This document shows, piece after piece, positions 43,972 through 52,978 of a stretch of 64,000 nucleotides of DNA. The notes beneath the pieces were generated by a model. The model saw nothing but the letters and a program-made list of their open reading frames with translations. It made no database searches and had not been told where the DNA came from. Location of the stretch: contig NZ_LMHK01000002.1 of NCBI RefSeq assembly GCF_001427875.1, forward strand, positions 346,049 to 410,048, read 5' to 3'. Position 1 is the stretch's first letter, and every line of letters starts with the position of its first letter. Position numbers and translations under genes: made by a program. The DNA is from Devosia sp. Root685. Lineage in GTDB: Bacteria; Pseudomonadota; Alphaproteobacteria; Rhizobiales; Devosiaceae.

Positions 43972-44745
43972 ATGCTGTCGCATAGGCAACGTGAAATCCT
44001 GAGCCTGATCGAAACCGAGGGCGCTCAATATATCGAGCCCCTGGCGGCCCGCTATGACGTGACCACCCAGACCATCAGGCGCGACATCAATGCGCTCTGT
44101 GATCTGGGCTATGCGCGGCGCTTCCATGGCGGCGTCGACATGCCCGTCGGCACGCGCAATATCTCGGTCAATGCCCGCGCCGCGCTCAATAGCCTCGCCA
44201 AACAGCGGATCGCCCGGCGAATTGCCGCTGCCATTCCCGCGGGCTCGACCGTGTTCATGGGCATCGGCAGCACCGTGCAATTCGTGGCCGAAGCCTTGCG
44301 CGATCACCACGATCTGCGCGTCGTGACCAACAATATCGATGTCGCCCTGACCCTGTCGGAGGCGCCGCAGGTCGAAGTGCATATGACAGGCGGCCTCCTG
44401 CGCCACAACGACCGCGACGTCGTGGGCCCTGACGCCCTCAATTTCTTCGAGAAATTCTATGCCTCGCACGCCGTCGTCGGCGCCGGCGCACTCGACCCGG
44501 AAAAGGGCATTCTGGATTTCAGCTATAGCGAATCCCAGTTGACCGCAAAACTGCTGGAAAACGCGCGCGTAAAATTCCTCGCCGCCGATGTCAGCAAGTG
44601 GTCACGCGACGCTTCGGTGCGGGTCGCGCCGTTCACCGCGATAACCAGCTTTTTCACCGACACCTTGCCCAATGACAAACGCGTCGCCGCGGCATTCGAA
44701 AGCGCCGGGATCAGCGTCGAAATCTGCGGCGGAGAGGCCGAATGA
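43972..44745 (+). CDS. glpR: DeoR-family regulator, GlpR-like
   Basis: This 257-residue repressor has a DeoR winged helix at residues 1-57 (SHRQREILSLIETEGAQYIE, TTQTIRRDINALCDLG, RFHGGV) followed by a DeoR-type effector domain related to phosphosugar isomerases, with MGIGSTVQFVAEAL, VVTNNIDVALTL and the end block FTDTLPNDKRVAAAFESAGI. GlpR senses glycerol-3-phosphate. Two palindromes resembling GlpR operators flank the divergent promoters at 38683 and 38824, which fits control of the ugp operon and the Na/Pi symporter. Its stop overlaps the next start (ATGA). Confidence 0.88.
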   Translation: MLSHRQREILSLIETEGAQYIEPLAARYDVTTQTIRRDINALCDLGYARRFHGGVDMPVGTRNISVNARAALNSLAKQRIARRIAAAIPAGSTVFMGIGSTVQFVAEALRDHHDLRVVTNNIDVALTLSEAPQVEVHMTGGLLRHNDRDVVGPDALNFFEKFYASHAVVGAGALDPEKGILDFSYSESQLTAKLLENARVKFLAADVSKWSRDASVRVAPFTAITSFFTDTLPNDKRVAAAFESAGISVEICGGEAE

Positions 44746-45533
44746 GTTTTATCGGCCCCGCCCCCCGGCCCGAGGATCTGCACGATGTCCGCTATCTCCT
44801 CACCGACATCGACGACACGCTAACCACCGAAGGTCGCTTGCTGCCTGAAACCTATCAGGCGCTCTGGGACCTGCATGCGGCCGGGATCAAAGTCGTAACG
44901 GTAACGGGTGGCTCTGCGGGCTGGTGCGAGCACATTGTCCGAGCATGGCCCGTGGCCGCAGCCATCGGCGAGAGCGGCGCTTTCGTGATGACGGCCGAGC
45001 ACAACCGGGTCGAGGTCGAATATTGGGAAGACGAGGCCTTGCAGGTGGAACGGCAAACGCGCCACCTGGCCACCGTTGCGCCACTGCTCGGCACCCGCTT
45101 TCGCCTCGCCCACGACCAGCGCTTTCGCCTCGCCGACGTCGCGATCGACATCGTCGGCTACCCGCGCGCGGAGGTGGACGCCCTGTCTGCCGAAATCCGC
45201 GCACACGGCGGCACGGTTGCGATCAGCTCGGTGCATATCAACACCTGGATCGGCGACTACAACAAACGCACCATGAGCGAACGCCTGCTGCGCCGCTGGG
45301 GACTCGGCGATGCTGAACTCGCCCAGCAGGTTAGCTTTGCCGGCGACTCCCGCAACGACGCCCCCATGTTCTCCTTTCTGAGCAAGACCTTTGGCGTCGC
45401 TAACATCTTGCCCGTACTGGACGATTTGCCGACAAAACCGCGCTGGATTACCGCTGATATCGCGGGCAGGGGTTTTGTCGAACTGGCCAGTGAATTGATC
45501 AGCGCAAAGCGCCTGCCTCCATTTTCAGCATAG
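44742..45533 (+). CDS. HAD-IIB family hydrolase
   Basis: This 263-residue phosphatase-like protein overlaps glpR by four bases. Motif I is LLTDIDDTLT (residues about 19-28) with both Asp residues, motif II is VVTVTGGSAGW, and motif III/IV are the Lys in NKRTMSERLLRRWG and FAGDSRNDAPMF. The cap between motifs II and III is of type IIB, as in sucrose-phosphate and mannosyl-glycerate phosphatases. Its place at the end of the ugp operon suggests a phosphorylated three-carbon or glycosyl-glycerol compound as substrate, but this is only context. Confidence 0.8.
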   Translation: MSFIGPAPRPEDLHDVRYLLTDIDDTLTTEGRLLPETYQALWDLHAAGIKVVTVTGGSAGWCEHIVRAWPVAAAIGESGAFVMTAEHNRVEVEYWEDEALQVERQTRHLATVAPLLGTRFRLAHDQRFRLADVAIDIVGYPRAEVDALSAEIRAHGGTVAISSVHINTWIGDYNKRTMSERLLRRWGLGDAELAQQVSFAGDSRNDAPMFSFLSKTFGVANILPVLDDLPTKPRWITADIAGRGFVELASELISAKRLPPFSA

Positions 45534-45614
45534 CCATCATTCTGCAAAGGAAGTAGACACCACCGCGCCAGTCATGCAGTGACTGAGCCGCATAGGCCCT
45601 TGCAGTTGAGTACC

Positions 45615-46202
45615 ATGGCAGAGTCGCTTTCGATTCTGGTGATTGACGACAACGCGATCCGCGCTTCGATCATCGAGGCCGGGTTGCGCGAGGCCGGCCA
45701 TGCGTCCGTGCGCGTCATCACCGATATCGAGGATGTCGCGCGACGGATCGGCGAGATTGCGCCCGATGTGGTGATCATCGATCTCGAAAATCCCAATCGC
45801 GACGTGCTGGAGCACTTTTTTGCGCTGAGCCGCACCATCAAGCGGCCCATTGCCATGTTTGTCGACAAATCCGACCCGGCGGAAATCGAAGCCGCTGTCG
45901 ATGCCGGCGTATCTGCTTACGTGGTCGATGGGCTGCGCAAGGATCGCATCAAATCGATCCTCGACATGGCCATCGTCCGCTTTCGCGCCTTTTCGCGGCT
46001 ACAGGGCGAGCTTGACGCGGCCCGCTCCGAACTGCAGGGGCGCAAGGTGATCGACAAGGCGAAGGGCATCCTGATGACGTCGCGCGGCCTCTCTGAAGAT
46101 GCGGCCTATACGCTGCTGCGCACCACGGCGATGAACCAAAACCGCAAGATCGTCGAGATCGCTCAGGCGGTGGTCACGGCCGCAGAACTGCTGGGACCAT
46201 GA
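45615..46202 (+). CDS. nasT: ANTAR-domain response regulator, NasT antiterminator
   Basis: This protein has 195 residues from the ATG at 45615; a GTG at 45579 would add 12. A pseudo-receiver domain (about 1-120: LSILVIDDNAIRASIIEAGL, VVIIDLENPNRDVLEHF) keeps the phospho-acceptor-like Asp. It is followed by a C-terminal ANTAR RNA-binding three-helix bundle (RKVIDKAKGILMTSRGLSED, AYTLLRTTAMNQNRKIVEIA). NasT binds two-hairpin leader RNAs and prevents termination when nitrate or nitrite frees it from NasS. A matching leader lies upstream of nirB, and nasS follows directly. Confidence 0.9.
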   Translation: MAESLSILVIDDNAIRASIIEAGLREAGHASVRVITDIEDVARRIGEIAPDVVIIDLENPNRDVLEHFFALSRTIKRPIAMFVDKSDPAEIEAAVDAGVSAYVVDGLRKDRIKSILDMAIVRFRAFSRLQGELDAARSELQGRKVIDKAKGILMTSRGLSEDAAYTLLRTTAMNQNRKIVEIAQAVVTAAELLGP

Positions 46203-46218
46203 AGAAGGATTTTTGCTC

Positions 46219-47442
46219 ATGGGCCTGACGCAGATATCAGCCGGATATGTGCCGCTGCTCGATAGCGCCGTGCTGCTTGCCACCGAAGAATTCGGTTTTG
46301 CCGAGAGCGAGGGCCTGCACCTTAACCTCGTGCGCGAAACCTCCTGGGCCAATATCCGCGATCGCGTGGCCATCGGTCATCTCGATGTCGCCCATATGCT
46401 GGGACCCATGCCCCTGAGCGCTAATCTGGGGTTAACGCCGCTCGATGCTGCGGTGATCGCCCCGATGGCGCTTGGCCTCGGCGGCGCGGCTATCACCATG
46501 TCCAATGCTGTCTGGGCGCAAATGGCCGAGGCGGGGGCGCCCGAAGATGGTGCGCCGGGACCAGCTGGGCAAGCGCTGCGAAAAGTGGTCGTGGACCGGA
46601 CTCGTGCCGGCGAACCGCGCCTCCGTCTTGCGGTGGTACATCCCGAAAGCGCACACAACTACACCCTGCGCTATTGGCTGGCGGCCTCGGGCATCGATCC
46701 CGATCATGACGTCGATATCGTCATCGTGCCGCCGCCATTGCAGGCCGATGCGCTTGCGGCAAAGCGCACCGATGGCTTTTGCGTTGGCGAGCCCTTCGGT
46801 TCCGTTGCCGTGGCGCGTGGGGTCGGACGGATCGTGACCACCAAGGGCCAGATCTGGCAGATGAGCCCCGACAAGGTGCTGGGCACGCGGCTGCAATGGG
46901 CGGAGCGTTTTCCCGAGCAACTGGCCGCCCTGCTTCGCGCCGCAACGCGGGCCGCGCGCTGGTGCGAAGATCCAGCCAACCACGCAGCTCTCGCAGCCAT
47001 GCTGGCGCGCGAGGATCGGTTGAATATCGATGCCGACCTGCTGCTCCGCGCCCTCACCGGCAGGCTGCAATTTGAGCCGGGTGTGGAAAAGTCTATGCCG
47101 GACTTTTTCGTGCCCTATTCCCGCGCCGCCAACTTCCCCTGGGTGAGCCACGCGCTGTGGTTCTATTCGCAAATGGTGCGCTGGGGCCAGGTGGCACACA
47201 CGCCGGAAAACGCGAAGAAGGCGGCGATGAGCTATAGGCCGGACCTCTACCGTGCCGCGCTATCGGGCATGGGCATGCCGGTGCCCGGCGCCAGCAGCAA
47301 GATCGAAGGTGCACTGACCGAACCGACGGAAGTCGGCGCCATAGGCGGACGCCTGATGCTGGGGCCGGATGGCTTTTTTGATGGGAGCGATTTCGATCCC
47401 GATCAGCTCGATGCTTATATCGCCGCTCAGGCGCAACGGTGA
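46219..47442 (+). CDS. nasS: Nitrate/nitrite sensor NasS (NrtA-like, cytoplasmic)
   Basis: This 407-residue protein starts at the ATG at 46219, nine bases after AAGGA; an in-frame TTG at 46213 is too close to it. It resembles the nitrate-binding protein NrtA (SWANIRDRVAIGHLDVAHML, FCVGEPFGSVAVARGVGRIV, RAANFPWVSHALWFYSQMVR) but has no signal peptide, the hallmark of NasS. NasS holds NasT inactive until nitrate or nitrite binds. The gene order nasT-nasS matches the arrangement known in Paracoccus. Confidence 0.9.
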   Translation: MGLTQISAGYVPLLDSAVLLATEEFGFAESEGLHLNLVRETSWANIRDRVAIGHLDVAHMLGPMPLSANLGLTPLDAAVIAPMALGLGGAAITMSNAVWAQMAEAGAPEDGAPGPAGQALRKVVVDRTRAGEPRLRLAVVHPESAHNYTLRYWLAASGIDPDHDVDIVIVPPPLQADALAAKRTDGFCVGEPFGSVAVARGVGRIVTTKGQIWQMSPDKVLGTRLQWAERFPEQLAALLRAATRAARWCEDPANHAALAAMLAREDRLNIDADLLLRALTGRLQFEPGVEKSMPDFFVPYSRAANFPWVSHALWFYSQMVRWGQVAHTPENAKKAAMSYRPDLYRAALSGMGMPVPGASSKIEGALTEPTEVGAIGGRLMLGPDGFFDGSDFDPDQLDAYIAAQAQR

Positions 47443-47562
47443 ACACGAAATAAGCAGATTGCCGATCTGCCGTGCAAATGATCACACATCGACAAGTGCC
47501 TCTTTCCCGCTACGCACCACCTAACCGTCTGGAAAACATGGAGTTTGGCCAGAAAGTCCAGT

Positions 47563-47580
47563 TTGGCACGCTTCCTGCAA
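47563..47580 (+). promoter_or_regulatory. Sigma-54 (-24/-12) promoter of the nir operon
   Basis: TTGGCACGCTTCCTGCAA carries GG at 47565-47566 and GC at 47577-47578 with exactly ten bases between, as RpoN promoters require. Transcription would begin near 47590, just before the leader hairpins. Nitrogen control by NtrC is inferred; no clear NtrC site was identified upstream. Confidence 0.8.
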
Positions 47581-47589
47581 TGATATTCC

Positions 47590-47714
47590 CGAGCGCTTCG
47601 GCGCAGTGAAATCACGGCGTCCAACGATGGGCGCCACATATTGGCAACGCCGCCAACCACAGTTTCTTCGTCCCTTGGACGGAGTTCCTGCTGGTTGGCG
47701 GCGTTTTCGTTTTG
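47590..47714 (+). promoter_or_regulatory. NasT-responsive leader with ANTAR hairpin and attenuator
   Basis: After the predicted RNA start, a small hairpin is possible at 47593-47604 (GCGC-TTCG-GCGC). A second hairpin, GGCGTCC-AACGAT-GGGCGCC at 47616-47635, has a hexaloop with A at position 1 and G at position 4, the pattern recognised by ANTAR domains. The terminator stem AACGCCGCCAACCA (47646-47659) and TGGTTGGCGGCGTT (47692-47705) follows after 10 bases and runs into TTCGTTTT. NasT, encoded upstream, would relieve termination and allow nirB expression. Confidence 0.78.
47646..47714 (+). terminator. Attenuator terminator in the nirB leader
   Basis: A perfect 14-bp GC-rich stem (47646-47659 with 47692-47705) encloses a 32-base loop that contains its own hairpin (CGTCC-CTT-GGACG, 47669-47681). 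The stem is followed by TTCGTTTT. It lies 41 bp before the nirB start codon. Confidence 0.85.
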
Positions 47715-47754
47715 GTCTTCGGGTCCGGCAGGACCCCGGTTTGATGGGAAGAAC

Positions 47755-50202
47755 ATGGCCGAAAAACTCGTCATCATCGGTGCAGGCATGGCCTCGGGGC
47801 GCATGCTGGAACATCTGTTCGAGGCCGAACCCGGCCGCTACGACGTCACCCTTTTCGGCGCCGAACCGCGCGGCAACTACAACCGCATCATGCTCTCCCC
47901 AGTGCTGGCCGGCGAAAAGCGCTACGAAGACATCGTCACCCACGATGCCGACTGGTACGCCGCCAACAACGTCAATTGCCGCTTCGGCCAGACGGTCACC
48001 AAGATCGACCGCGAGGCAAAGTCGGTGTTCGCCGATGGCGTCGAAACGCCCTATGATCGGCTGGTTATCGCGACGGGTTCCGCGCCCTTCATCCTTCCCA
48101 TTCCGGGCAAGGACCTACCCGGCGTCCGCGCCTTCCGCGATCTCGACGACGTCGAAGCCATGGTCGCAGTGGCCGGCAAGCCGGACGCGAAAGCCGTGGT
48201 CATTGGAGGCGGTCTCCTGGGCCTCGAAGCCGCGGCAGCCCTGCGTGGACGGGGCATGGAGGTGGTGGTTCTGCATCTCGCCGGCCACCTGATGGAACGC
48301 CAGCTCGATGCGGCAGCCGGCTATCTGCTGCGACGCGAACTCGAAGGCCGTGGCATCAAGGTTCATTGCAAGGCGCAGACCAAGGCCATTCTCGGCACCG
48401 ACCGTGTTGAAGCCGTGGCGCTCGACGACGGCACGATCTATCCGGCCGATCTCGTCGTCATGGCCGCCGGTATCCGTCCGGAAACGCGGCTTGCGACCGA
48501 CGCGGGGATCGAGATCAATCGCGGTATCGTCGTCAGCGACGCCATGGTGACCTCGGACCCTGACATTCTGGCGCTGGGCGAATGCGTCGAGCACAAGGGC
48601 GCCGTTTATGGTCTCGTCGCGCCGCTCTATGACATGGCCAAAGTGGCGGCCAAGACCCTGACCGGCAGCGAGGCCGCGTTCAAGCCGGTGCAGACCGCCA
48701 CCCAGCTCAAGGTGACCGGCGTCAGCCTCTATTCGGCCGGCGACTTCGCCGAGGCCGATGACCGCGAGGAAATCGTGCTGCGCGACGCGACGGCCGGCGT
48801 CTACAAGCGCGTTGTGCTCAAGGACAATCGCATCCTCGGCGCCGTGCTCTATGGCGACACGGCCGATGGCTCGTGGTTCTTCGACCTTTTGAAGCGCAGC
48901 ACCGATATCGCGCCGATGCGCGACACCCTGATCTACGGACAAAGCTACGGTGGAGGCGCCAGTGCCGACCCGCTCGCCGCCGTCGCGGCCCTCCCCGCTG
49001 AAGCTGAAATCTGCGGCTGCAACGGCGTCTGCAAGGGCACCATTTCCAGTGCCATCACCTCCAAGGGCCTGACCTCGCTCGACGATGTGCGCGCCCACAC
49101 CAAGGCTTCGGCCTCTTGCGGCTCGTGCACCGGGCTCGTCGAAAAGCTGCTGATGTCCACCTTGGGCGACAGCTACAATCCGGCCGCCATCCAGCCCATG
49201 TGCCCCTGCACCGAGCTTGGCCACGACGAAGTGCGCCGCCTGATCGTGGCGCAGGGCCTCAAATCCATTCCCGCCGTAATGCAGGAACTGGGCTGGAAAA
49301 CCTCCTGCGGTTGCGCCAAGTGCCGCCCGGCACTGAACTACTATCTCGTCGCCAACTGGCCCGGCGAATATGAGGACGATGGCCAGTCGCGTTTCATCAA
49401 CGAGCGCGTCCACGCCAATATCCAGAAGGACGGGACCTATTCGGTCGTGCCGCGCATGTTCGGCGGCCTCACCACCGCCAATGAATTGCGCGCCATCGCC
49501 GACGTCGCCGACAAGTTCGAGGTGCCGACCATCAAGGTGACCGGCGGCCAGCGCATCGATCTTTTGGGCATCAAGAAGGAAGACTTGCCCGCGGTCTGGG
49601 CCGACCTCAACAAGGCCGGCATGATGTCGGGCGCCGCCTATGCCAAGGGGCTGCGCACGGTGAAAACCTGCGTCGGCTCGGACTGGTGCCGCTTCGGCAC
49701 GCAGGATTCGACCGGCCTCGGCGTCCGCATCGAAAAGTTCATGTGGGGCTCCTGGACCCCGGCAAAACTCAAACTCGCCGTCTCCGGCTGCCCGCGCAAT
49801 TGCGCTGAGGCGACCTGCAAGGATATCGGCGTGATCTGCGTCGACTCCGGCTACGAAATCCATTTCGGCGGCGCCGCCGGTCTCGACATCAAGGGCACGG
49901 AAGTCCTCTGCCACGCCAAGACCGAGGACGAGGCGATGGAAATCATCGCAGCGCTGACCCAGCTCTATCGCGAGCAAGGCCGCTATCTCGAACGCATCTA
50001 TAAATGGGCCAAGCGCGTCGGCTCGGACTCCATCAAGGCCAATGTGGTGGAAGATCTCGGCAAGCGCCGTCAGCTGTTCGAGCGCTTCGTTTATTCCCAG
50101 AAGTTCGCCCAGGTCGATCCTTGGGAAGAGCGCGTCAACGGCCGCGACGCCCATGAATTCGCTGCCATGGCCGATTTCCAGATGTTGCAGGCAGCGGAGT
50201 GA
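47755..50202 (+). CDS. nirB: Assimilatory NAD(P)H nitrite reductase large subunit
   Basis: This protein has 815 residues from the ATG at 47755 (GGGAAG upstream); in-frame codons before it lie in the leader terminator. The N-terminal half is an FAD/NAD(P)H oxidoreductase (LVIIGAGMASGRMLEHL, GGGLLGLEAAAALRGRGMEV). A [2Fe-2S] BFD-like cluster region has CGCNGVCKG and CGSC near 420-500, then CGCAKC near 520. The C-terminal half is the sulfite/nitrite reductase siroheme-[4Fe-4S] domain, with cluster cysteines in TCVGSDWCRFG and SGCPRNCAEA. It reduces nitrite to ammonium with NirD. Confidence 0.95.
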   Translation: MAEKLVIIGAGMASGRMLEHLFEAEPGRYDVTLFGAEPRGNYNRIMLSPVLAGEKRYEDIVTHDADWYAANNVNCRFGQTVTKIDREAKSVFADGVETPYDRLVIATGSAPFILPIPGKDLPGVRAFRDLDDVEAMVAVAGKPDAKAVVIGGGLLGLEAAAALRGRGMEVVVLHLAGHLMERQLDAAAGYLLRRELEGRGIKVHCKAQTKAILGTDRVEAVALDDGTIYPADLVVMAAGIRPETRLATDAGIEINRGIVVSDAMVTSDPDILALGECVEHKGAVYGLVAPLYDMAKVAAKTLTGSEAAFKPVQTATQLKVTGVSLYSAGDFAEADDREEIVLRDATAGVYKRVVLKDNRILGAVLYGDTADGSWFFDLLKRSTDIAPMRDTLIYGQSYGGGASADPLAAVAALPAEAEICGCNGVCKGTISSAITSKGLTSLDDVRAHTKASASCGSCTGLVEKLLMSTLGDSYNPAAIQPMCPCTELGHDEVRRLIVAQGLKSIPAVMQELGWKTSCGCAKCRPALNYYLVANWPGEYEDDGQSRFINERVHANIQKDGTYSVVPRMFGGLTTANELRAIADVADKFEVPTIKVTGGQRIDLLGIKKEDLPAVWADLNKAGMMSGAAYAKGLRTVKTCVGSDWCRFGTQDSTGLGVRIEKFMWGSWTPAKLKLAVSGCPRNCAEATCKDIGVICVDSGYEIHFGGAAGLDIKGTEVLCHAKTEDEAMEIIAALTQLYREQGRYLERIYKWAKRVGSDSIKANVVEDLGKRRQLFERFVYSQKFAQVDPWEERVNGRDAHEFAAMADFQMLQAAE

Positions 50203-50207
50203 TGGCG

Positions 50208-50543
50208 ATGAACGATTGGGTCGATATCGGGTGCCTCGAAGACGTTCCTCGCCGCGGCGCCCGCTGCATCAATACGCCGCTGGGCAAGATCGCGGTGTTC
50301 CGCACGGCCGATGACAGGGTTTTTGCCATCGACGATCAGTGTCCGCACAAAGGCGGCCCCCTGAGCCAGGGCATCGTCCACGGCGCCCAGGTCACCTGCC
50401 CGCTCCACAACTGGGTTTTCTCGCTCGAAACGGGCGTCGCCCAGGGCGCCGACGAGGGCGCGGTGCGGACCTATCCGCTCCGCCTCCATCAGGACCGCAT
50501 CCTTATCGATGCCCAGACTTTTGCGGCCGCCACGGCCGCCTGA
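50208..50543 (+). CDS. nirD: Nitrite reductase small subunit (Rieske type)
   Basis: This protein has 111 residues. The ATG at 50208 is preferred because GGAG lies eight bases upstream; the ATG at 50202 overlaps that ribosome site and the nirB stop. The Rieske [2Fe-2S] ligands are seen in CPHKGGPL and CPLHNW. It partners NirB for assimilatory nitrite reduction in the cytoplasm. Confidence 0.93.
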   Translation: MNDWVDIGCLEDVPRRGARCINTPLGKIAVFRTADDRVFAIDDQCPHKGGPLSQGIVHGAQVTCPLHNWVFSLETGVAQGADEGAVRTYPLRLHQDRILIDAQTFAAATAA

Positions 50544-50564
50544 CCCCCATCAGGAGAACGCAAA

Positions 50565-51428
50565 ATGGACTACGTTGCCCCTACCGACTTCATCAAGAAA
50601 ATGATCGACGCCGGCGAAGCCAAGGTCTTCATGTCCACGCGGGACACGCTGATCCGCGCCTTCATGGCCGGTGCCATCCTGGCGCTCGCCGCTGCCTTTG
50701 CCATCACCATCACCGTGCAGACCGGTCAGCCGCTTGCCGGGGCCATTCTGTTCCCCGTCGGCTTTTGCCTCCTCTATCTCATGGGCTTTGACCTGCTAAC
50801 CGGCGTTTTCACCCTCGTGCCGCTGGCTCTGATCGACAAGCGCCCCGGCGTCACCATGGGTGGCGTGCTGCGCAATTGGGGCCTGGTCTTTGCCGGTAAT
50901 TTTGCGGGCGCGCTGACCGTAGCTTTGATGATGGCTGTCGTCGTTACCTTCGGCTTCACCCAGGCGCCTGACGCGGTGGGCGAACGCATCGGGCATATCG
51001 GCGAGGGCCGCACGCTAGGCTATGCCGCCCATGGCGCCGCCGGCATGCTGACCCTCTTTATCCGCGGCGTGCTCTGCAACTGGATGGTATCGACCGGCGT
51101 CGTCGCGGCGATGATGTCCAACTCCGTCACTGGCAAGGTTCTGGGCATGTGGATGCCCATCATGCTGTTCTTCTATATGGGCTTTGAGCATTCCATCGTG
51201 AACATGTTCCTCTTCCCCTCGGGCATCCTGCTTGGCGGCCAGTTCTCCTTCTGGGACTATATGGTCTGGAACGAGATCCCGACCGTCATCGGCAATCTCG
51301 TCGGCGGCCTGACCTTTGTCGGCCTCACCCTCTACGCGACCCACAGCCGCACTGCCCCGTCGCGCAAGAAACCCTCTGCGGTTGGCAGTGTTCGCGAAGT
51401 CAAAGCCAGCCCCGTCGCGGCCGAATAA
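50565..51428 (+). CDS. nirC: Formate/nitrite transporter family protein, probable nitrite channel
   Basis: This 287-residue protein has six membrane segments and the FNT family blocks LAAAFAITITVQTGQPLAGAI, FPVGFCLLYLMGFDLLTGVF, NWGLVFAGNFAGAL and CNWMVSTGVV. GGAG stands a few bases before its ATG. The C-terminal tail is charged and cytoplasmic. Placed between nirD and cysG, it most likely imports nitrite for NirBD. Confidence 0.9.
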   Translation: MDYVAPTDFIKKMIDAGEAKVFMSTRDTLIRAFMAGAILALAAAFAITITVQTGQPLAGAILFPVGFCLLYLMGFDLLTGVFTLVPLALIDKRPGVTMGGVLRNWGLVFAGNFAGALTVALMMAVVVTFGFTQAPDAVGERIGHIGEGRTLGYAAHGAAGMLTLFIRGVLCNWMVSTGVVAAMMSNSVTGKVLGMWMPIMLFFYMGFEHSIVNMFLFPSGILLGGQFSFWDYMVWNEIPTVIGNLVGGLTFVGLTLYATHSRTAPSRKKPSAVGSVREVKASPVAAE

Positions 51429-51449
51429 GCAAAGCAAGGAGACCGGGAG

Positions 51450-52877
51450 ATGCACATCGTCACGCGCCAGCCGGGTGAAGCACAGCGTCCGCGCCTCGCT
51501 GCCCTCTCCACCCTCCCGGTCTTTTACACCCTTACCGGCAAGCGCGTATTGCTTGCCGGCGGCTCGGAAGCAGCGGCCTGGAAGGCCGAACTGCTGGCCG
51601 CAACCGGTGCCACGGTCGAAGTCGCGGCACCCGAAGACGAACTTTCCGAAGAGATGCAGGGCCTTGCCGCTTCCGGCCAGGTGACGCTGCTTGGCTGCCA
51701 TTGGTCGGCCATCGCCTGGGATGGCTATGCCATGGCGGTCGGCGATTGCGAGGACGAAGCGGAAGCCGCGCACTTTGCAGCCGCTGCGCGTCGTTTCGGC
51801 GTGCCGGTCAATGTCATCGACAAGCCGGCATTCTGCGATTTCCAGTTCGGCTCCATCGTCAACCGCTCGCCGCTGGTGGTGGGTATTTCAACGACTGGCG
51901 CTGCGCCTATTCTCGGCCAGGCCGTTCGCCAGCGTATCGAATCCATGCTGCCCAAAAGCCTGACCGATTGGGCTGGTCTTGCGCGCCACATCCGCGAACG
52001 CGCCACGACCATGCTTCAGCCCGGCCCGGAGCGGCGCCAATTTTGGCAGCGCCTGGCCGACAAGGCTTTTCACACCCCCGCAGAAGAGGCCGAACTCGAA
52101 AGCTGGATCGACGAGGCCAAGGGCACCGAAGGCGGCCGTGTCACCCTGGTCGGTGCTGGTCCGGGCGATGCCGAGTATCTGACGCTGAAAGCCATGCGCG
52201 CCCTGCAAGCCGCCGACGTTATTCTCTTCGATGATCTCGTTTCCGACGACGTTCTGGAGCTGGCACGGCGCGAGGCCAAGCGCATTCTCGTCGGCAAGCG
52301 CGGCGGTCGCGATAGCTGCAAACAGGAAGACATCAACCGCACCATGATTACCCTCGCCAAGGGCGGGCGTCGCGTGGTGCGCCTCAAATCCGGCGATCCG
52401 ATGATTTTCGGCCGGGCCGGCGAGGAGATCGCCGAACTGAACCGGGCCGGCATTCCAGTAGACGTCGTGCCCGGCATTACTACCGCCTTGGCGCTTGCGG
52501 CCGAACTCAAACTCTCGCTGACCCACCGCGATTGCGCCCAGTCGGTCCGCTTCGTCACCGCCCATAGCCGCGACGGCAAACTGCCCACCAATCTCGATTG
52601 GTCCGCCCTCGCCGACAAATCGACGACGCATCTCTACTACATGGCCGGCCGCACCTCGGGCGAACTGGTAGAGCGCCTGCTCGACGCGGGACTAGCGCCC
52701 GAAACGCCCGTGGTCTTTGCCACCAATGTCAGCCGCGCGGGACAGACCATCGTCCACACCTGCCTTTCAGACGCGGGGAACCAGGCCAAAAACCTCGATC
52801 TCGATTGCCCGATCATCCTCGCCATCGGTTCGGCCCTCCAAACCACAGCGGCAGCAAAACAGCGCCAGACGGCCTGA
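51450..52877 (+). CDS. cysG: Siroheme synthase (multifunctional)
   Basis: This 475-residue fusion protein starts with a precorrin-2 dehydrogenase/ferrochelatase half (1 to about 220), whose nucleotide site reads GKRVLLAGGSEAAAWKAELL and which continues VGISTTGAAPILGQAVRQRI. The uroporphyrinogen-III methyltransferase half follows: VTLVGAGPGDAEYLTLKAMR, VVRLKSGDPMIFGRAGEEIA, DVVPGITTALALAAEL and YYMAGRT. It makes the siroheme cofactor that NirB needs, which explains its place in the operon, 21 bp after nirC. Confidence 0.94.
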   Translation: MHIVTRQPGEAQRPRLAALSTLPVFYTLTGKRVLLAGGSEAAAWKAELLAATGATVEVAAPEDELSEEMQGLAASGQVTLLGCHWSAIAWDGYAMAVGDCEDEAEAAHFAAAARRFGVPVNVIDKPAFCDFQFGSIVNRSPLVVGISTTGAAPILGQAVRQRIESMLPKSLTDWAGLARHIRERATTMLQPGPERRQFWQRLADKAFHTPAEEAELESWIDEAKGTEGGRVTLVGAGPGDAEYLTLKAMRALQAADVILFDDLVSDDVLELARREAKRILVGKRGGRDSCKQEDINRTMITLAKGGRRVVRLKSGDPMIFGRAGEEIAELNRAGIPVDVVPGITTALALAAELKLSLTHRDCAQSVRFVTAHSRDGKLPTNLDWSALADKSTTHLYYMAGRTSGELVERLLDAGLAPETPVVFATNVSRAGQTIVHTCLSDAGNQAKNLDLDCPIILAIGSALQTTAAAKQRQTA

Positions 52878-52978
52878 ACCAGCGCAGCGTCGCCTAAATT
52901 TCGAGCGTGATGCACATTTGATTGCCTTCTGCCACGGACAGCATTAAACAAGCTTGTCCTTGGAAAATTGGAGGCAAC

